A DNA stretch of 64,000 bases from contig NZ_CAXLMO010000098.1 of assembly GCF_964187635.1 (NCBI RefSeq), forward strand, positions 1-64,000. Direction: 5' to 3'. Position 1 is the stretch's first letter. Each line of letters opens with the position of its first letter. The notes under the pieces were generated by a model. It ran no database searches, was not told the origin of the DNA, and was given only the letters and a program-made list of their open reading frames with translations. This DNA is from Seribacter sulfatis. Lineage in GTDB: Bacteria > Verrucomicrobiota > Verrucomicrobiia > Opitutales > Seribacteraceae. A program made the position numbers and the translations under genes. Below are positions 25,085-34,311 of the stretch, piece by piece.

Positions 25085-25390
25085 CTACCAAGAGGCTTTA
25101 ATTACACCCGGTATTTTGCCTTGAAGAGCAAGCTCACGAAATGAAATTCTAGAGAGTCCAAATTTGCGAATCGTCGCACGGGGACGCCCCGTTAATGTAC
25201 AACGATTGACTAAACGAACAGGAGAAGAATTTTTAGGTAATTTAGTAAGCTTCGCTTGGGCTTTGTAAAAATCTTCCTCTGAAGTTTCAGGGTTTGATAA
25301 AATATTTTTTAGAGCGGTGCGCTTTGCTGCATATTGTGCAACAAGCCTTTCGCGCTTCTTGTTTCTGTGAATTACTGATTTCTTGGCCAT
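25085..25390 (-). CDS. rpsN: 30S ribosomal protein S14 (long, zinc-free type)
   Basis: It has 101 residues, the C- form without the CxxC zinc motif: only one cysteine is present (VNRCTLTGRPRATIRKFGLSRI). It ends in GVIKASW, the universal S14 terminus. Lies between rplE and rpsH. Confidence 0.97.
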   Translation of the reverse strand: MAKKSVIHRNKKRERLVAQYAAKRTALKNILSNPETSEEDFYKAQAKLTKLPKNSSPVRLVNRCTLTGRPRATIRKFGLSRISFRELALQGKIPGVIKASW

Positions 25391-25402
25391 AATATAAAAT
25401 AA

Positions 25403-25978
25403 TTAAGCAGCTTCTTGCTGATTTGATGATTCTGAAGAATTCTTGCGAAAGGGCATCCCGAGTAATTTGAGAAGTTCACTACCATCTGCGTCGTTACTAG
25501 CAGAAGTTACAATTGAAATATCTAATCCTGTATTAGTTCGTTGGCGTTCCACATTAATTTCAGGAAAAATGCTATGATCTATTATTCCCAGGGTGTAGTT
25601 ACCAGAACCATCAAGTTTGGCGGGGACACCACGAAAATCACGAATATTAGGTAACGAGATAGCGATTAAGCGGAGTAGAAAATCCCACATTACATTACCT
25701 CTCAACGTGACCTTAATTCCTACTGGCATGCCCTCCCTCAACTTAAAATTAGAAACACTCATTTTGGCACGAATAACGATTGGTGCTTGGCCCGACAACG
25801 CAGTCATGTCCTTTCTGAGTTCTTCAATACCATTTTTATCAAGTTCAGCACCAAAGGAACTATTAAGTACTACTTTTTCGATCTTTGGCACTTGATGCAC
25901 ATTCTTCAATCCACAGCTTTTAAGCAAAGCTGGTGCAACTTCGTCTATATAAATTTTTTTTAGTTCAGGTATATTCAT
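25403..25978 (-). CDS. rplE: 50S ribosomal protein L5
   Basis: 5S rRNA-binding protein that contacts the P-site tRNA. It has 191 residues: VHQVPKIEKVVLNSSFG, RAKMSVSNFKLREGMPVG, FRGVPAKLDGSGNYTLGIIDHSIFPE and a C-terminal domain with the QEAA tail. Compared with E. coli it has a short tail of about 10 extra residues. Confidence 0.98.
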   Translation of the reverse strand: MNIPELKKIYIDEVAPALLKSCGLKNVHQVPKIEKVVLNSSFGAELDKNGIEELRKDMTALSGQAPIVIRAKMSVSNFKLREGMPVGIKVTLRGNVMWDFLLRLIAISLPNIRDFRGVPAKLDGSGNYTLGIIDHSIFPEINVERQRTNTGLDISIVTSASNDADGSELLKLLGMPFRKNSSESSNQQEAA

Positions 25979-26011
25979 GAATCAATAATTCAGTATTAAT
26001 GCTACAAAGTA

Positions 26012-26248
26012 TTACTTGTTTTTGAGGTCGGTTCTGCGAACATTCGAAAAATGCAAAGAAGCCTCTCTTTCGATAATAGCGCCTTGTGGATTATCCTGAG
26101 TTTTTTTCTCGTGTTTTTTGATCATATTTACGCCCTCTACAATTACTCGATTTTTTTCACGAAGCATTTGTAAAATTTTACCTTTGTTGCCTTTATGATC
26201 TCCAGATATGACGACAACTTCGTCTCCTTTTTTTAGTTTGTTTGCCAT
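26012..26248 (-). CDS. rplX: 50S ribosomal protein L24
   Basis: Early 50S assembly initiator with a KOW domain: KLKKGDEVVVISGDHKGNKGKILQ, then VEGVNMIKKHEK and a short C-terminus. At 78 residues it is shorter than the usual 100-105, so the C-terminal extension is trimmed. The gap to rplN is 3 bp. Confidence 0.95.
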   Translation of the reverse strand: MANKLKKGDEVVVISGDHKGNKGKILQMLREKNRVIVEGVNMIKKHEKKTQDNPQGAIIEREASLHFSNVRRTDLKNK

Positions 26249-26251
26249 AAT

Positions 26252-26614
26252 TTAAAGTACCTCAGGGGCTAATGAAATTATCTTCATATATTTTTGCCTA
26301 AGTTCTCGTGCAACTGGTCCAAAAATTCGAGTTCCCTTGGGAGTTCCGTCATCGTTAACGATTACTACTGCGTTTTCGTCAAAGCGTAAATAGCTACCAT
26401 CTCTTCTACGAACTGCTGTTTTGGTTCGCACGACAAGAGCACGAACTACCGTTCCTTTTTTAACTGCAGAGTCGGTTGTACATTCCTTGACATGACAAAC
26501 AATAATATCGCCAATAGATGCAGTTTTTTTGTTCTGACCAATCCGTCTAATCATACGAACTTTCTTGGCACCTGTGTTATCTGCTACTTCTAGCCTACTC
26601 AGTAATTGTATCAT
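26252..26614 (-). CDS. rplN: 50S ribosomal protein L14
   Basis: Intersubunit bridge protein. It has 120 residues, universal length: MIQLLSRLEVADNTGAKKVRMI, KGTVVRALVVRTK and GTRIFGPVARELRQKYMKIISLAPEVL. Confidence 0.98.
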   Translation of the reverse strand: MIQLLSRLEVADNTGAKKVRMIRRIGQNKKTASIGDIIVCHVKECTTDSAVKKGTVVRALVVRTKTAVRRRDGSYLRFDENAVVIVNDDGTPKGTRIFGPVARELRQKYMKIISLAPEVL

Positions 26615-26621
26615 GGCAAAA

Positions 26622-26894
26622 TTATGCTACGGGGGCTTTTTCTAATATTTCAAGAACACGCCATCTCTTTAACTTACTCATTGGTCTTGTTACTATGATC
26701 TTGATCTTATCTCCAACCGAAGAGACGTTTTCTTCATCATGTACATGAACAGTAGTTTTTCGTCGAATCTCCTTTTTATAAAGTGGGTGAGGAGTTTTGT
26801 ACTCATAAACAACTTTTATGGATTTGTCTCCAGTCTTTGCACGGACGAACCCGATCAATTCTTTACGATTATTTCTAGCTTCTTCTGTGGTCAT
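26622..26894 (-). CDS. rpsQ: 30S ribosomal protein S17
   Basis: OB-fold protein of the 30S body. It has 90 residues: RKELIGFVRAKTGDKSIKVV, HPLYKKEIRRKTTVHVHDE, VGDKIKIIVTRPMSKLKRWRV. Lies between rpmC and rplN as usual. Confidence 0.98.
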   Translation of the reverse strand: MTTEEARNNRKELIGFVRAKTGDKSIKVVYEYKTPHPLYKKEIRRKTTVHVHDEENVSSVGDKIKIIVTRPMSKLKRWRVLEILEKAPVA

Positions 26895-26906
26895 AAAATT
26901 ATATGT

Positions 26907-27104
26907 TTAAGCAGATTGTGCTTTGTTAGCCGAAAGAGTGGTTAAAATTTTGGCCCTATCTCTACGGATGCTTTTGATCAAGTGTGGTTTTTCAACTTGA
27001 CCGGTCTGCTTCCTGATTTGGAGTTGTAGAAGCTCTTCCCCTAATTCTCGAAACTTCTTGTTAAGTTCTGTAACTGTTAATTCTTTGATTTCTGAGATTT
27101 TCAT
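26907..27104 (-). CDS. rpmC: 50S ribosomal protein L29
   Basis: A two-helix protein at the tunnel exit that helps dock SRP and trigger factor. From ATG 27104 it has 65 residues (MKISEIKELTVTELNKKFRE), the family length. A longer frame to 27167 overlaps rplP and is not used. Confidence 0.96.
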   Translation of the reverse strand: MKISEIKELTVTELNKKFRELGEELLQLQIRKQTGQVEKPHLIKSIRRDRAKILTTLSANKAQSA

Positions 27105-27114
27105 TGTCCAAATA

Positions 27115-27537
27115 TTAGAATGATTGTTGACGCTGAACCAATCGGCATCGAAATGGTAATTTAGCATCGGCTAGACCCAAGGCTTCTCGGGCAAGTGTAA
27201 GAGAACAACCTGCAATTTCAAAAAGAACATGACCAGGCTTAACAACTGCGACCCAATGATCTACAGGACCCTTACCTTTACCTTGACGGGTTTCAGCGGG
27301 TTTCTTCGTAACTGGCTTGTGAGGAAACACACGAATCCAAACTTTGCCCTTTCTCTTTAAATGACGATTGATCGACACACGAGCAGCTTCAATTTGATTG
27401 GATGTCATCCTACCACGGGAAAGAGATTGGATACCAAACTCCCCAAAAGAAACTGTGTTGCCTTTGGAAGCGGTGCCACGGACACGACCCTTGAAAACTT
27501 TTCTATACTTAGTACGGGATGGAAGTAATTTTGGCAT
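27115..27537 (-). CDS. rplP: 50S ribosomal protein L16
   Basis: Organises the A-site region of 23S rRNA. It has 140 residues: MPKLLPSRTKYRKVFKGRVRG, GRMTSNQIEAARVSINRHLKRKGKVWIRVFPHKPVTKKPAETRQGKGKG is the conserved core (position 55-105), then FEIAGC. Gene order rpsC-rplP-rpmC is standard. Confidence 0.98.
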   Translation of the reverse strand: MPKLLPSRTKYRKVFKGRVRGTASKGNTVSFGEFGIQSLSRGRMTSNQIEAARVSINRHLKRKGKVWIRVFPHKPVTKKPAETRQGKGKGPVDHWVAVVKPGHVLFEIAGCSLTLAREALGLADAKLPFRCRLVQRQQSF

Positions 27538-27548
27538 AACTTACAATA

Positions 27549-28184
27549 TTAGAAAATTTTGTCTTCGTCCTTAAGGCAGATCCAACACTTGATCCCAATT
27601 ATTCCGTAGACAGTATTAGCTTCAACAAGACCGTAATCAATATTTTCACGAAGCGTGTGAAGTGGAACTCTTCCCTCGCGTGTCTGTTCGGTTCTTGCAA
27701 TGTCTGCACCACCAAGTCGACCAGCACACTGAATTCGGATGCCTTCAGCACCCATTGACATGGTAGTCTGAACGGCTTTTTTCATAGCACGACGGAATGC
27801 AATCCTACGCTCTAGTTGTAATGCAACGTTTTCAGCAACGAGTGAAGCAACGAGATCAGGTTTTTTTATTTCCTGTATCTCTAGACGGATATCCTTGCTG
27901 ATTGTACGATTTAAGGAGTCTCGTAATGTATCTAACTCCTGGCCTTTCCGTCCTATTACGATACCTGGGCGGGCAGTCCAAATTGTAACTCTAGTGCGTG
28001 TAGAAGCTCGTTCGATAACTACTCTAGGAACTGAAGCAAAACGAAGTTTCTTTTTGAGAAACCCACGAATTAAATTATCTTCCTCTAGAAACTTTGAATA
28101 ATCATGTTTGTTCGCATACCATCGAGCACTCCAATTGCGCCTGACTCCTAAACGAAAACCTATTGGATTTACTTTTTGTCCCAT
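27549..28184 (-). CDS. rpsC: 30S ribosomal protein S3
   Basis: Forms part of the mRNA entry channel. From ATG 28184 (MGQKVNPIGFRLGVRRNW) it has 211 residues. The KH domain contains VIGRKGQELDTLRD; the C-terminal domain contains GRLGGADIARTEQTREGRVPLHTLRENIDYG. An upstream frame to 28265 overlaps rplV and is rejected. Confidence 0.97.
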   Translation of the reverse strand: MGQKVNPIGFRLGVRRNWSARWYANKHDYSKFLEEDNLIRGFLKKKLRFASVPRVVIERASTRTRVTIWTARPGIVIGRKGQELDTLRDSLNRTISKDIRLEIQEIKKPDLVASLVAENVALQLERRIAFRRAMKKAVQTTMSMGAEGIRIQCAGRLGGADIARTEQTREGRVPLHTLRENIDYGLVEANTVYGIIGIKCWICLKDEDKIF

Positions 28185-28189
28185 AATAA

Positions 28190-28525
28190 TTAAGCTTCGT
28201 CTGTTAAAACAATGTAGAGATGACTCATTCTCTTTTTGTAAGGATGTGATGAACCACGAGCACAAGGTCTAAACCTTTTGAGTGCAGGACCTTCTTCAAC
28301 AATTGCTTTGCTGATAATTAAATCGTCAGCATTCAAATTAGAATTATTTTCAGCATTTGCCATTGCGGATTTTAAAGTTTTGTCGAGCATACGAGCTGCT
28401 TTTCGAGGAATATACTTAAGCAAAGAAACTGCCTCTGTAGCTTTTTTTCCTGGTAAAATACGTGCCACTTCTCGCGCTTTTTTGGGAGAAATTCTCATGT
28501 ATTTAGAATATGATTTTACTTCCAT
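28190..28525 (-). CDS. rplV: 50S ribosomal protein L22
   Basis: Its beta-hairpin lines the exit tunnel. It has 111 residues: YMRISPKKAREVARILPGKKATEAVSLL and the hairpin tip RFRPCARGSSHPYKKRMSH. A cysteine lies in the tip segment. Next gene rpsC starts 5 bp after its stop. Confidence 0.97.
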   Translation of the reverse strand: MEVKSYSKYMRISPKKAREVARILPGKKATEAVSLLKYIPRKAARMLDKTLKSAMANAENNSNLNADDLIISKAIVEEGPALKRFRPCARGSSHPYKKRMSHLYIVLTDEA

Positions 28526-28528
28526 GAT

Positions 28529-28798
28529 TTACTTCTGAGTGTGGGGATTGTGAGTTTTAAATGTACGAGTGGCAGAAAACTCACCTAGTTTATGGCCTAC
28601 CATATTTTCAGTAACATAAACTGGTAAAAAGCTTTTGCCATTGTGAACTGTAAAATTGAGTCCGACAAAATCTGGAGTGATTGTCGATCTTCTAGACCAA
28701 GTCTTTATGGGTTTACGGTCACCAGCATTTTGTGCAGTAATAACTTTCTTCATCAAGCCTGGCTCTACAAAGAATCCTTTTTTAATTGAACGTGTCAT
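28529..28798 (-). CDS. rpsS: 30S ribosomal protein S19
   Basis: Head protein that forms bridge B1a with S13. It has 89 residues: MTRSIKKGFFVEPGLMKKV, IKTWSRRSTITPDFVG, FTVHNGKSFLPVYVTENMVGHKLGEFSATRTFK. Canonical. Confidence 0.98.
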   Translation of the reverse strand: MTRSIKKGFFVEPGLMKKVITAQNAGDRKPIKTWSRRSTITPDFVGLNFTVHNGKSFLPVYVTENMVGHKLGEFSATRTFKTHNPHTQK

Positions 28799-28822
28799 AA
28801 CAAAATTTCTATGTATAAAATA

Positions 28823-29662
28823 TTACTTAACTCTTCTGCCATTTCGGCGAACAAGAATTTGTGAATTCGAGAGTTTGGATTTTTTTCTTGTCGGAAAGCC
28901 TTTAGATAACTGACCCCAAGGTGAACTCGGGTGACCACCTCCTGATGTTCTCCCTTCACCACCACCCATGGGGTGGTCGACAGGATTCATGGCAACACCA
29001 CGCACTCGGGGGCGACGACCTTTCCAGCGATTACGACCCGCTTTTCCAATAGTCGCCTTTTGGTGACTTGAATTGCCAACCGATCCAATGGTCGCCCTAC
29101 ACACCTCTTTAACAAGACGAATCTCACCACTAGGCATCTTCAAGGAGGCGTGGTTGCCATCAACAGAAATTAAGCGTACCTCACAGCCAGCTGATCTTGC
29201 CAATTTTGCTCCAGCTCCTGGCAACATTTCAACACAATGGACTCTAGTACCTAAGGGAATCAAATTTAATGGTAATGCATTGCCGGGTTTAAAATCGACC
29301 TTCTCATTTGAGCTTACCAAAACATCACCAACAACAACAGTGGAAGGAGCTAAGATATAGGTTTTTTCGCCGTCTGCATATTCAAGCAAAGCTAAGTGGG
29401 CAGTACGATTAGGATCATACTCTAAGGCAATGACTTTTGCCTCATCGTTCAATCGTTGCCTTCTAAAGTCAATTTGACGGTAAAGCCTTTTGTGTCCACC
29501 ACCACGTCGTCTCGAAGTGATTCGACCGTAAGCATTTCGACCTTTCTTGCGGTGAACACCTTTTGTTAAAGAACGTTCCGGCCTCTTAGTATCGAGATCT
29601 ACTTTGTTTTTAAGAAAAAATCTACCGGAAGGCGTGACTGGTTTTTGTTGTAGAATTGGCAT
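28823..29662 (-). CDS. rplB: 50S ribosomal protein L2
   Basis: Peptidyl-transferase-adjacent protein. It has 279 residues. NAYGRITSRRRGGGHKRLYRQIDFRR and the C-terminal GVAMNPVDHPMGGGEGRTSGG block, with the conserved histidine near the active centre, are present. It has one of the few clear Shine-Dalgarno sequences in this cluster (TAGGAG, about 9 nt before the ATG). Confidence 0.98.
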   Translation of the reverse strand: MPILQQKPVTPSGRFFLKNKVDLDTKRPERSLTKGVHRKKGRNAYGRITSRRRGGGHKRLYRQIDFRRQRLNDEAKVIALEYDPNRTAHLALLEYADGEKTYILAPSTVVVGDVLVSSNEKVDFKPGNALPLNLIPLGTRVHCVEMLPGAGAKLARSAGCEVRLISVDGNHASLKMPSGEIRLVKEVCRATIGSVGNSSHQKATIGKAGRNRWKGRRPRVRGVAMNPVDHPMGGGEGRTSGGGHPSSPWGQLSKGFPTRKKSKLSNSQILVRRNGRRVK

Positions 29663-29674
29663 GGTATTATTCTC

Positions 29675-29965
29675 CTATGCTAGGTCGATGCTGTCGCCCG
29701 ACTTTAAGGTTACAATTGCTTTCTTCATACCACTCTTAAAACCAAGCTTGTTACGTCGAGCACGATCTCTTTTAGCTTTGGGTTTAACAACTAAAGAATT
29801 TACTTTTAAAACTTTTACACTAAATGTCTTTTCTACTGCATCTTTGACATTGGACTTACTAGCAAAACTAGACACGGAAAACACATATTTGTTAAGATTG
29901 GCCGAGAGCATAGTTGCTTTTTCGGTAAGCAATGCTTCTTTTAATATAGTTACTGACTCTTTCAT
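29675..29965 (-). CDS. rplW: 50S ribosomal protein L23
   Basis: Exit-tunnel protein that docks trigger factor and SRP. It has 96 residues: LLTEKATMLSANLNKYVFSVSSFASKSNVKDAVEKTFSVKV and RDRARRNKLGFKSGMKKAIVTL. The start codon overlaps the last base of the rplD stop (TAATG), and a GGAGGAG motif in the rplD end could act as ribosome-binding site. Confidence 0.97.
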   Translation of the reverse strand: MKESVTILKEALLTEKATMLSANLNKYVFSVSSFASKSNVKDAVEKTFSVKVLKVNSLVVKPKAKRDRARRNKLGFKSGMKKAIVTLKSGDSIDLA

Positions 29966-30606
29966 TATTTAGTCTCCTCCTTACCGAATTTAGCTAATAA
30001 TACATCCAGCCCTTTAAGGCTCATAACTATTTGATCAGTTTGCACAATATCAAGGGGACTTAAATCTTGTGCACGTCCTAATCGTGCAGTTGACAAATTC
30101 CTGGCGGCTAGGGCAAACTTGTCCTCGAATGAATCACCAATTGCTAGCACTTTTTTAGAATTTGGTGCGATAGTTCCAATTAAGCTTTTAAAAAGTTTGG
30201 TTTTAGGTTCTGCAACTGACCAATCTTCAATTAAATAAATATTCTCGGAATTAGCCTGATCTATTAAAGCCCGCTCCATAGCAAGACGTTTAATTTTCTT
30301 GTTCAACTTTTGATTGTAAGATCTTGGTCTTGGTCCAAATGCCACGCCGCCTCCGCGACGTTGAATCGCATTTTTATCTCCTGCACGTCCAACACCTAAA
30401 CCTTTTTGGCGGTAAATTTTCTTGCCCGAGCCATTAACTTCTGAACGCACTTTGGTCGATGCGTTTCCTTGGCGGTTGTTTGCATGTACTGCAATTATTG
30501 CCTGCCTTAAGGCGTCGACGCCTTTTCCTTCTTCGAGAGTAGGGAAACTTTTGATATCAACATCCCCACTAGGAGAGCCATCCGCTTTGAATAATTTAAA
30601 TTTCAT
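29965..30606 (-). CDS. rplD: 50S ribosomal protein L4
   Basis: Tunnel-lining assembly protein. It has 213 residues with the conserved RQGNASTKVRSEVNGSGKKIYRQKGLGVGRAG and RSYNQKLNKKIKRLAMERAL blocks. In E. coli it also regulates the S10 operon; no matching leader was recognised. It ends by sharing one base with rplW. Confidence 0.97.
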   Translation of the reverse strand: MKFKLFKADGSPSGDVDIKSFPTLEEGKGVDALRQAIIAVHANNRQGNASTKVRSEVNGSGKKIYRQKGLGVGRAGDKNAIQRRGGGVAFGPRPRSYNQKLNKKIKRLAMERALIDQANSENIYLIEDWSVAEPKTKLFKSLIGTIAPNSKKVLAIGDSFEDKFALAARNLSTARLGRAQDLSPLDIVQTDQIVMSLKGLDVLLAKFGKEETK

Positions 30607-30619
30607 TACAAATAATAGT

Positions 30620-31261
30620 TTACTTTCTGGACTTCTTTGCCACGCGAAGAGTTAAAATTGAACCCTTGTGCCCAGGTACGCTTCCCTTAATCAAAACTAA
30701 ATTTTTCTCCGGTAGCACCTTAACAACTTGTAAATTCTGAGTAGTACGACTGACATCACCCATATGACCTGGCATTTTCTTATTCTTGAAGATGCGACCT
30801 GGCCACTGACAGAGACCGTAAGAACCACCTCGTCGATGGAACATAGAACCATGAGAAGCAGGACCACCTGCAAAATTCCAGCGCTTTACAACTCCCTGAA
30901 AGCCTTTACCCTTAGTTTTCGAAACTACATCCACCATCTTAATTTCTTTGAAGTCCTCGACAGTAATGACATTTCCTTGCTTGAAATCGTGATCATCAGA
31001 TAAGCGAATTTCTTGAGAAATTTGCTGCGCACTTACATTTGCTTTCTTAGCGTGACCTTTCTTACAAGAATTCGCCTTGTTGGGCGATTTCCCATTTGGG
31101 TTGAAGCCAATCTGAATAGCAGAGTAACCATCTTTGTCCCCAGTCTTAACTTGTAAGACAGGGCAAGGACCCGCTTCAATTATCGTTACAGGGACAAGAT
31201 TATTGTCCGCATCATACACTTGGCTCATGCCAAGTTTTTTTCCTAGTAGTTCAAGTTTCAT
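30620..31261 (-). CDS. rplC: 50S ribosomal protein L3
   Basis: Early assembly protein reaching the peptidyl-transferase centre. It has 213 residues: LLGKKLGMSQVYD, VTIIEAGPCPVLQVKT, KGKGFQGVVKRWNFAGGPASHGSMFHRR, PGRIFKNKKMPGHMG. A 70-bp gap separates it from rpsJ, the widest in the S10 part, and holds a small hairpin. Confidence 0.97.
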   Translation of the reverse strand: MKLELLGKKLGMSQVYDADNNLVPVTIIEAGPCPVLQVKTGDKDGYSAIQIGFNPNGKSPNKANSCKKGHAKKANVSAQQISQEIRLSDDHDFKQGNVITVEDFKEIKMVDVVSKTKGKGFQGVVKRWNFAGGPASHGSMFHRRGGSYGLCQWPGRIFKNKKMPGHMGDVSRTTQNLQVVKVLPEKNLVLIKGSVPGHKGSILTLRVAKKSRK

Positions 31262-31269
31262 TCTTTAAG

Positions 31270-31298
31270 CGGCAGGCGGTTTTAACCATTTGAGACCT
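31270..31298 (-). promoter_or_regulatory. Possible stem-loop in the rpsJ-rplC gap
   Basis: On the transcript, GCAGG and CCTGC can pair around a loop that contains a second short hairpin (GGTT/AACC). It ends about 10 nt before the rplC start codon. It could modulate rplC translation or be a processing site. No similarity to a known r-protein leader was recognised. Confidence 0.25.
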
Positions 31299-31331
31299 GC
31301 TTTAAAGGTTTAATTTTATAAAATAACCTAT

Positions 31332-31640
31332 TTATACGTTAATGTTAATTTCCACACCGGCGGGTAAATTGAGTTTTTTGAGTTCGTCCACAGTTTGAAC
31401 AGTGGGCTCAATTATATCAATGAGTCTTTTGTGAGTTCTTAACTCAAATTGGTCCATTGATTTCTTATCGACATGAGGAGAACGATTTACTGTGTATCTT
31501 TCAATACGTGTAGGCATAGGAATTGGTCCAGCAACTCGTGCACCAGTTCTTTTAGCCGTATCAACAATGTCTATGGCTGACTGGTCGATTACACGATAGT
31601 CAAAGCCGCGAAGTTTAATGCGTATGCGCTGTCCGTTCAT
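31332..31640 (-). CDS. rpsJ: 30S ribosomal protein S10
   Basis: Also the transcription-coupling factor NusE. It has 102 residues: QRIRIKLRGFDYRVIDQSAIDIVDTAKRTGA, GPIPMPTRIERYTVNRSPHVDKKSMDQFELRTHKRLI, LPAGVEININV. Directly after fusA (16 bp); no tuf gene intervenes as it does in many bacteria. Confidence 0.98.
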   Translation of the reverse strand: MNGQRIRIKLRGFDYRVIDQSAIDIVDTAKRTGARVAGPIPMPTRIERYTVNRSPHVDKKSMDQFELRTHKRLIDIIEPTVQTVDELKKLNLPAGVEININV

Positions 31641-31656
31641 CTATAAATTGAGTATA

Positions 31657-33813
31657 TTATGTTCTTGCAGGTTCCCTGCTTAAAGTTTCGACAATTGATT
31701 GCACAAGACTTTGGGGTACTTGCTCAAAATGGGATGGTGTCATGGAATAATCTGCTCTGCCTGAAGAAAGGGATCGCATATCAGTAGAATAACCAAACAT
31801 GTTTTCAAGGGGTACAAATGCTTGTATGATGCAAGCATTTCCGCGAGATTCCATTCCTTGAATTTGACCGCGCCTACGATTCAAATCACCCATTAGTTCA
31901 CCTTGATATTCTTCAGGCGTGGATACTTCAACCTGCATGATCGGCTCAAGCAAAATAGGATTGGCATTTTTCATCGCGTCTTTAAATGCAAATATACCAG
32001 CCATTTTAAATGCCATTTCAGAGGAATCAACATCATGGAAAGAGCCGTCTACAAGGGTAATTTTGAAATCAATTACTGGATACCCAGCAACTACACCTGA
32101 AAGTGCTGCCTCTTTAATACCATCGAAAGTGGGTTTAATAAATTCTTTAGGAATAGATCCACCTACGATCTTATTTTCGAGTTCGACACCCTTACCCTTT
32201 TCGAGGGGTTCCATTTTAATAACTGCATGACCATACTGACCACGTCCGCCAGACTGACGAATAAATTTACCATTTCCATCAGAAGGTTTAAGCATGGTTT
32301 CGCGATATGCAATTTGAGGCTTACCGGCATTTGCATCTACCTTAAACTCACGAAAAAGACGATCACGAATGATTTCAAGGTGAAGTTCGCCCATACCGGA
32401 AATAATCGTTTGTCCAGTTTCTTCGTTAGTGGAAAGTCCGAAAGTAGGATCTTCTTCCGCCAATCGTTGCAATCCAATTCCCATTCTCTCTTGATCGGCT
32501 TTGGTAGCTGGTTCGATCGACATGGAAATAACAGGTTCCGGAAAACTGGGTGGCTCCAATCGCAAATCCAAATCCTTGTCCGCAAGAGTATCACCTGTAA
32601 CAACATCTTTAACACCAATGAGTGCACAAATATCACCTGAATAAGCAACATCAATATCTTCACGGTCGTTTGCCTTCATAACCATAAGTCGAGAAACACG
32701 TTCACTTTTACGAGTCCTGGGATTATACAGACTAGAACCTTTTTTTAATGTTCCCTGATATATTCTATAAAATACTAATTTTCCAACATAAGGATCGGAC
32801 ATTAGCTTGAAAGCAAGTCCAGCAACTTTAGCACTGTCGTTGGGAGCAACCTCTACCGCATTTTCATCTGAATCCTCTCCCTTCATTGGGGGAAGGTCAA
32901 GGGGACTGGGTAAGTAGTCAACCACAGCATCCATGAGCATTTGAACGCCTTTATTTTTAAATGCACTACCAGGAATAACGCCAATAAATTTCAAGGAGAG
33001 TGTGGCTTTTCTGATACCTAACTTAAATTCGGCTTCTGAAATTTCTTCACCATCTAAATATTTATTTGCAATATCATCACTAAAATCAGAAACGGCTTCT
33101 AGTAAAGCTTCGCGATACTCGTCAGCTAAATCTTTAAGGTCAGCGGGAATTTCTTCCACTGTAAAGCGAACACCTGATTCATCAGTTTCGTCATAAATAT
33201 ACGCAACCATCTTGACCAAATCAACAAGACCTCGAAAGTTTTCTTCTGCACCAATTGCTAAAAACAATGGATGTGCATTTGCACCCAGCTTGTCTCTCAT
33301 ACTAGTGACAGCAGCTAAGAAATTGGAACCCATACGGTCCATTTTATTAATAAAGCCAAGACGAGGTACATTGTACTTGTCCATTTGCCTCCAAACTGTC
33401 TCAGACTGCGGTTGTACACCCTCCACTGAAGTAAATACACCGATTGCACCATCTAAAACTCGTAAGGATCTTTCCACCTCGGCCGTAAAATCTACGTGGC
33501 CGGGCGTATCGATTATATTGATGCGATGAGGTATTGTAGCAAAAGGTCCCTCGGAAGTAGTCCATCCACATGAAATTGCGGCGGAAGTAATTGTAATTCC
33601 ACGCTCACGCTCTTGCTCCATCCAATCTGTGGTTGCACCACCATCGTGAACTTCACCAATTTTGTGAACAACGCCAGAATAAAATAAAACACGCTCAGTA
33701 CAAGTTGTTTTACCTGCATCGATATGTGCTGCTATCCCAATATTACGGGTATGCTCTAAAAGGGATGGGCGACTTTCAGAGTTCGCTGAAGAAAAATTTT
33801 CGTTATTACTCAT
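31657..33813 (-). CDS. fusA: Elongation factor G
   Basis: Translocase GTPase. It has 718 residues. The G domain contains AHIDAGKTTCTERVLFY, DTPGHVDF and NKMDRMG; the domain IV tip contains SGGRGQYGHA; domain V has AFVPLENMFGYSTDMRSLSSGRADYSM. Length and motifs are those of canonical EF-G. The gene lies between rpsG and rpsJ. Confidence 0.98.
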   Translation of the reverse strand: MSNNENFSSANSESRPSLLEHTRNIGIAAHIDAGKTTCTERVLFYSGVVHKIGEVHDGGATTDWMEQERERGITITSAAISCGWTTSEGPFATIPHRINIIDTPGHVDFTAEVERSLRVLDGAIGVFTSVEGVQPQSETVWRQMDKYNVPRLGFINKMDRMGSNFLAAVTSMRDKLGANAHPLFLAIGAEENFRGLVDLVKMVAYIYDETDESGVRFTVEEIPADLKDLADEYREALLEAVSDFSDDIANKYLDGEEISEAEFKLGIRKATLSLKFIGVIPGSAFKNKGVQMLMDAVVDYLPSPLDLPPMKGEDSDENAVEVAPNDSAKVAGLAFKLMSDPYVGKLVFYRIYQGTLKKGSSLYNPRTRKSERVSRLMVMKANDREDIDVAYSGDICALIGVKDVVTGDTLADKDLDLRLEPPSFPEPVISMSIEPATKADQERMGIGLQRLAEEDPTFGLSTNEETGQTIISGMGELHLEIIRDRLFREFKVDANAGKPQIAYRETMLKPSDGNGKFIRQSGGRGQYGHAVIKMEPLEKGKGVELENKIVGGSIPKEFIKPTFDGIKEAALSGVVAGYPVIDFKITLVDGSFHDVDSSEMAFKMAGIFAFKDAMKNANPILLEPIMQVEVSTPEEYQGELMGDLNRRRGQIQGMESRGNACIIQAFVPLENMFGYSTDMRSLSSGRADYSMTPSHFEQVPQSLVQSIVETLSREPART

Positions 33814-33828
33814 TGAGAAAAATTATAC

Positions 33829-34302
33829 TTACCAACGTAAGTGAGCAAACGCACGATTTGCTTGTGCCATTTTATGAGTTTCCTCACGCTTTTTTACAAC
33901 AGATCCAGTGTTATTGTAGGCATCTATTAATTCGTTGGCTAACGAATCTGCCATAGGTGCACCTTTTTTAGCACTGGCAGCTTTTACTACCCAACGAAAT
34001 GCAAGGCTTTGCTGACGCTCAAAAGGAACTTCGATAGGTACTTGGTAAGTGGCCCCCCCAACTCGTCGACTTTTCACTTCGATCTTGGGGCGAATATTCT
34101 CCAGTGCACCCAAAACTAAATCAACAGGATTTCCTTTTTCAAGCTTCTCTGCCATTTTCTCAATCGCACCATAAACTATTCGTTGAGCCACTGTTTTTTT
34201 TCCACTCTGCATTACTGCGTTAACGAGGGTACTTACAAGGGGGCTTCCGTGCCTTGGGTCTGGACGGGATGGTCTTTTAACTGCTTTTCGTCTGCGTGAC
34301 AT
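33829..34302 (-). CDS. rpsG: 30S ribosomal protein S7
   Basis: Nucleates assembly of the 30S head. It has 157 residues: MSRRRKAVKRPSRPDPRHGS, NAVMQSGKKTVAQRIVYGA, ENIRPKIEVKSRRVGGATYQVPIEV, and the C-terminal HKMAQANRAFAHLRW. A TAGGAG motif 6 nt before the ATG is a good ribosome-binding site. Confidence 0.98.
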   Translation of the reverse strand: MSRRRKAVKRPSRPDPRHGSPLVSTLVNAVMQSGKKTVAQRIVYGAIEKMAEKLEKGNPVDLVLGALENIRPKIEVKSRRVGGATYQVPIEVPFERQQSLAFRWVVKAASAKKGAPMADSLANELIDAYNNTGSVVKKREETHKMAQANRAFAHLRW

Positions 34303-34311
34303 AATAAACTC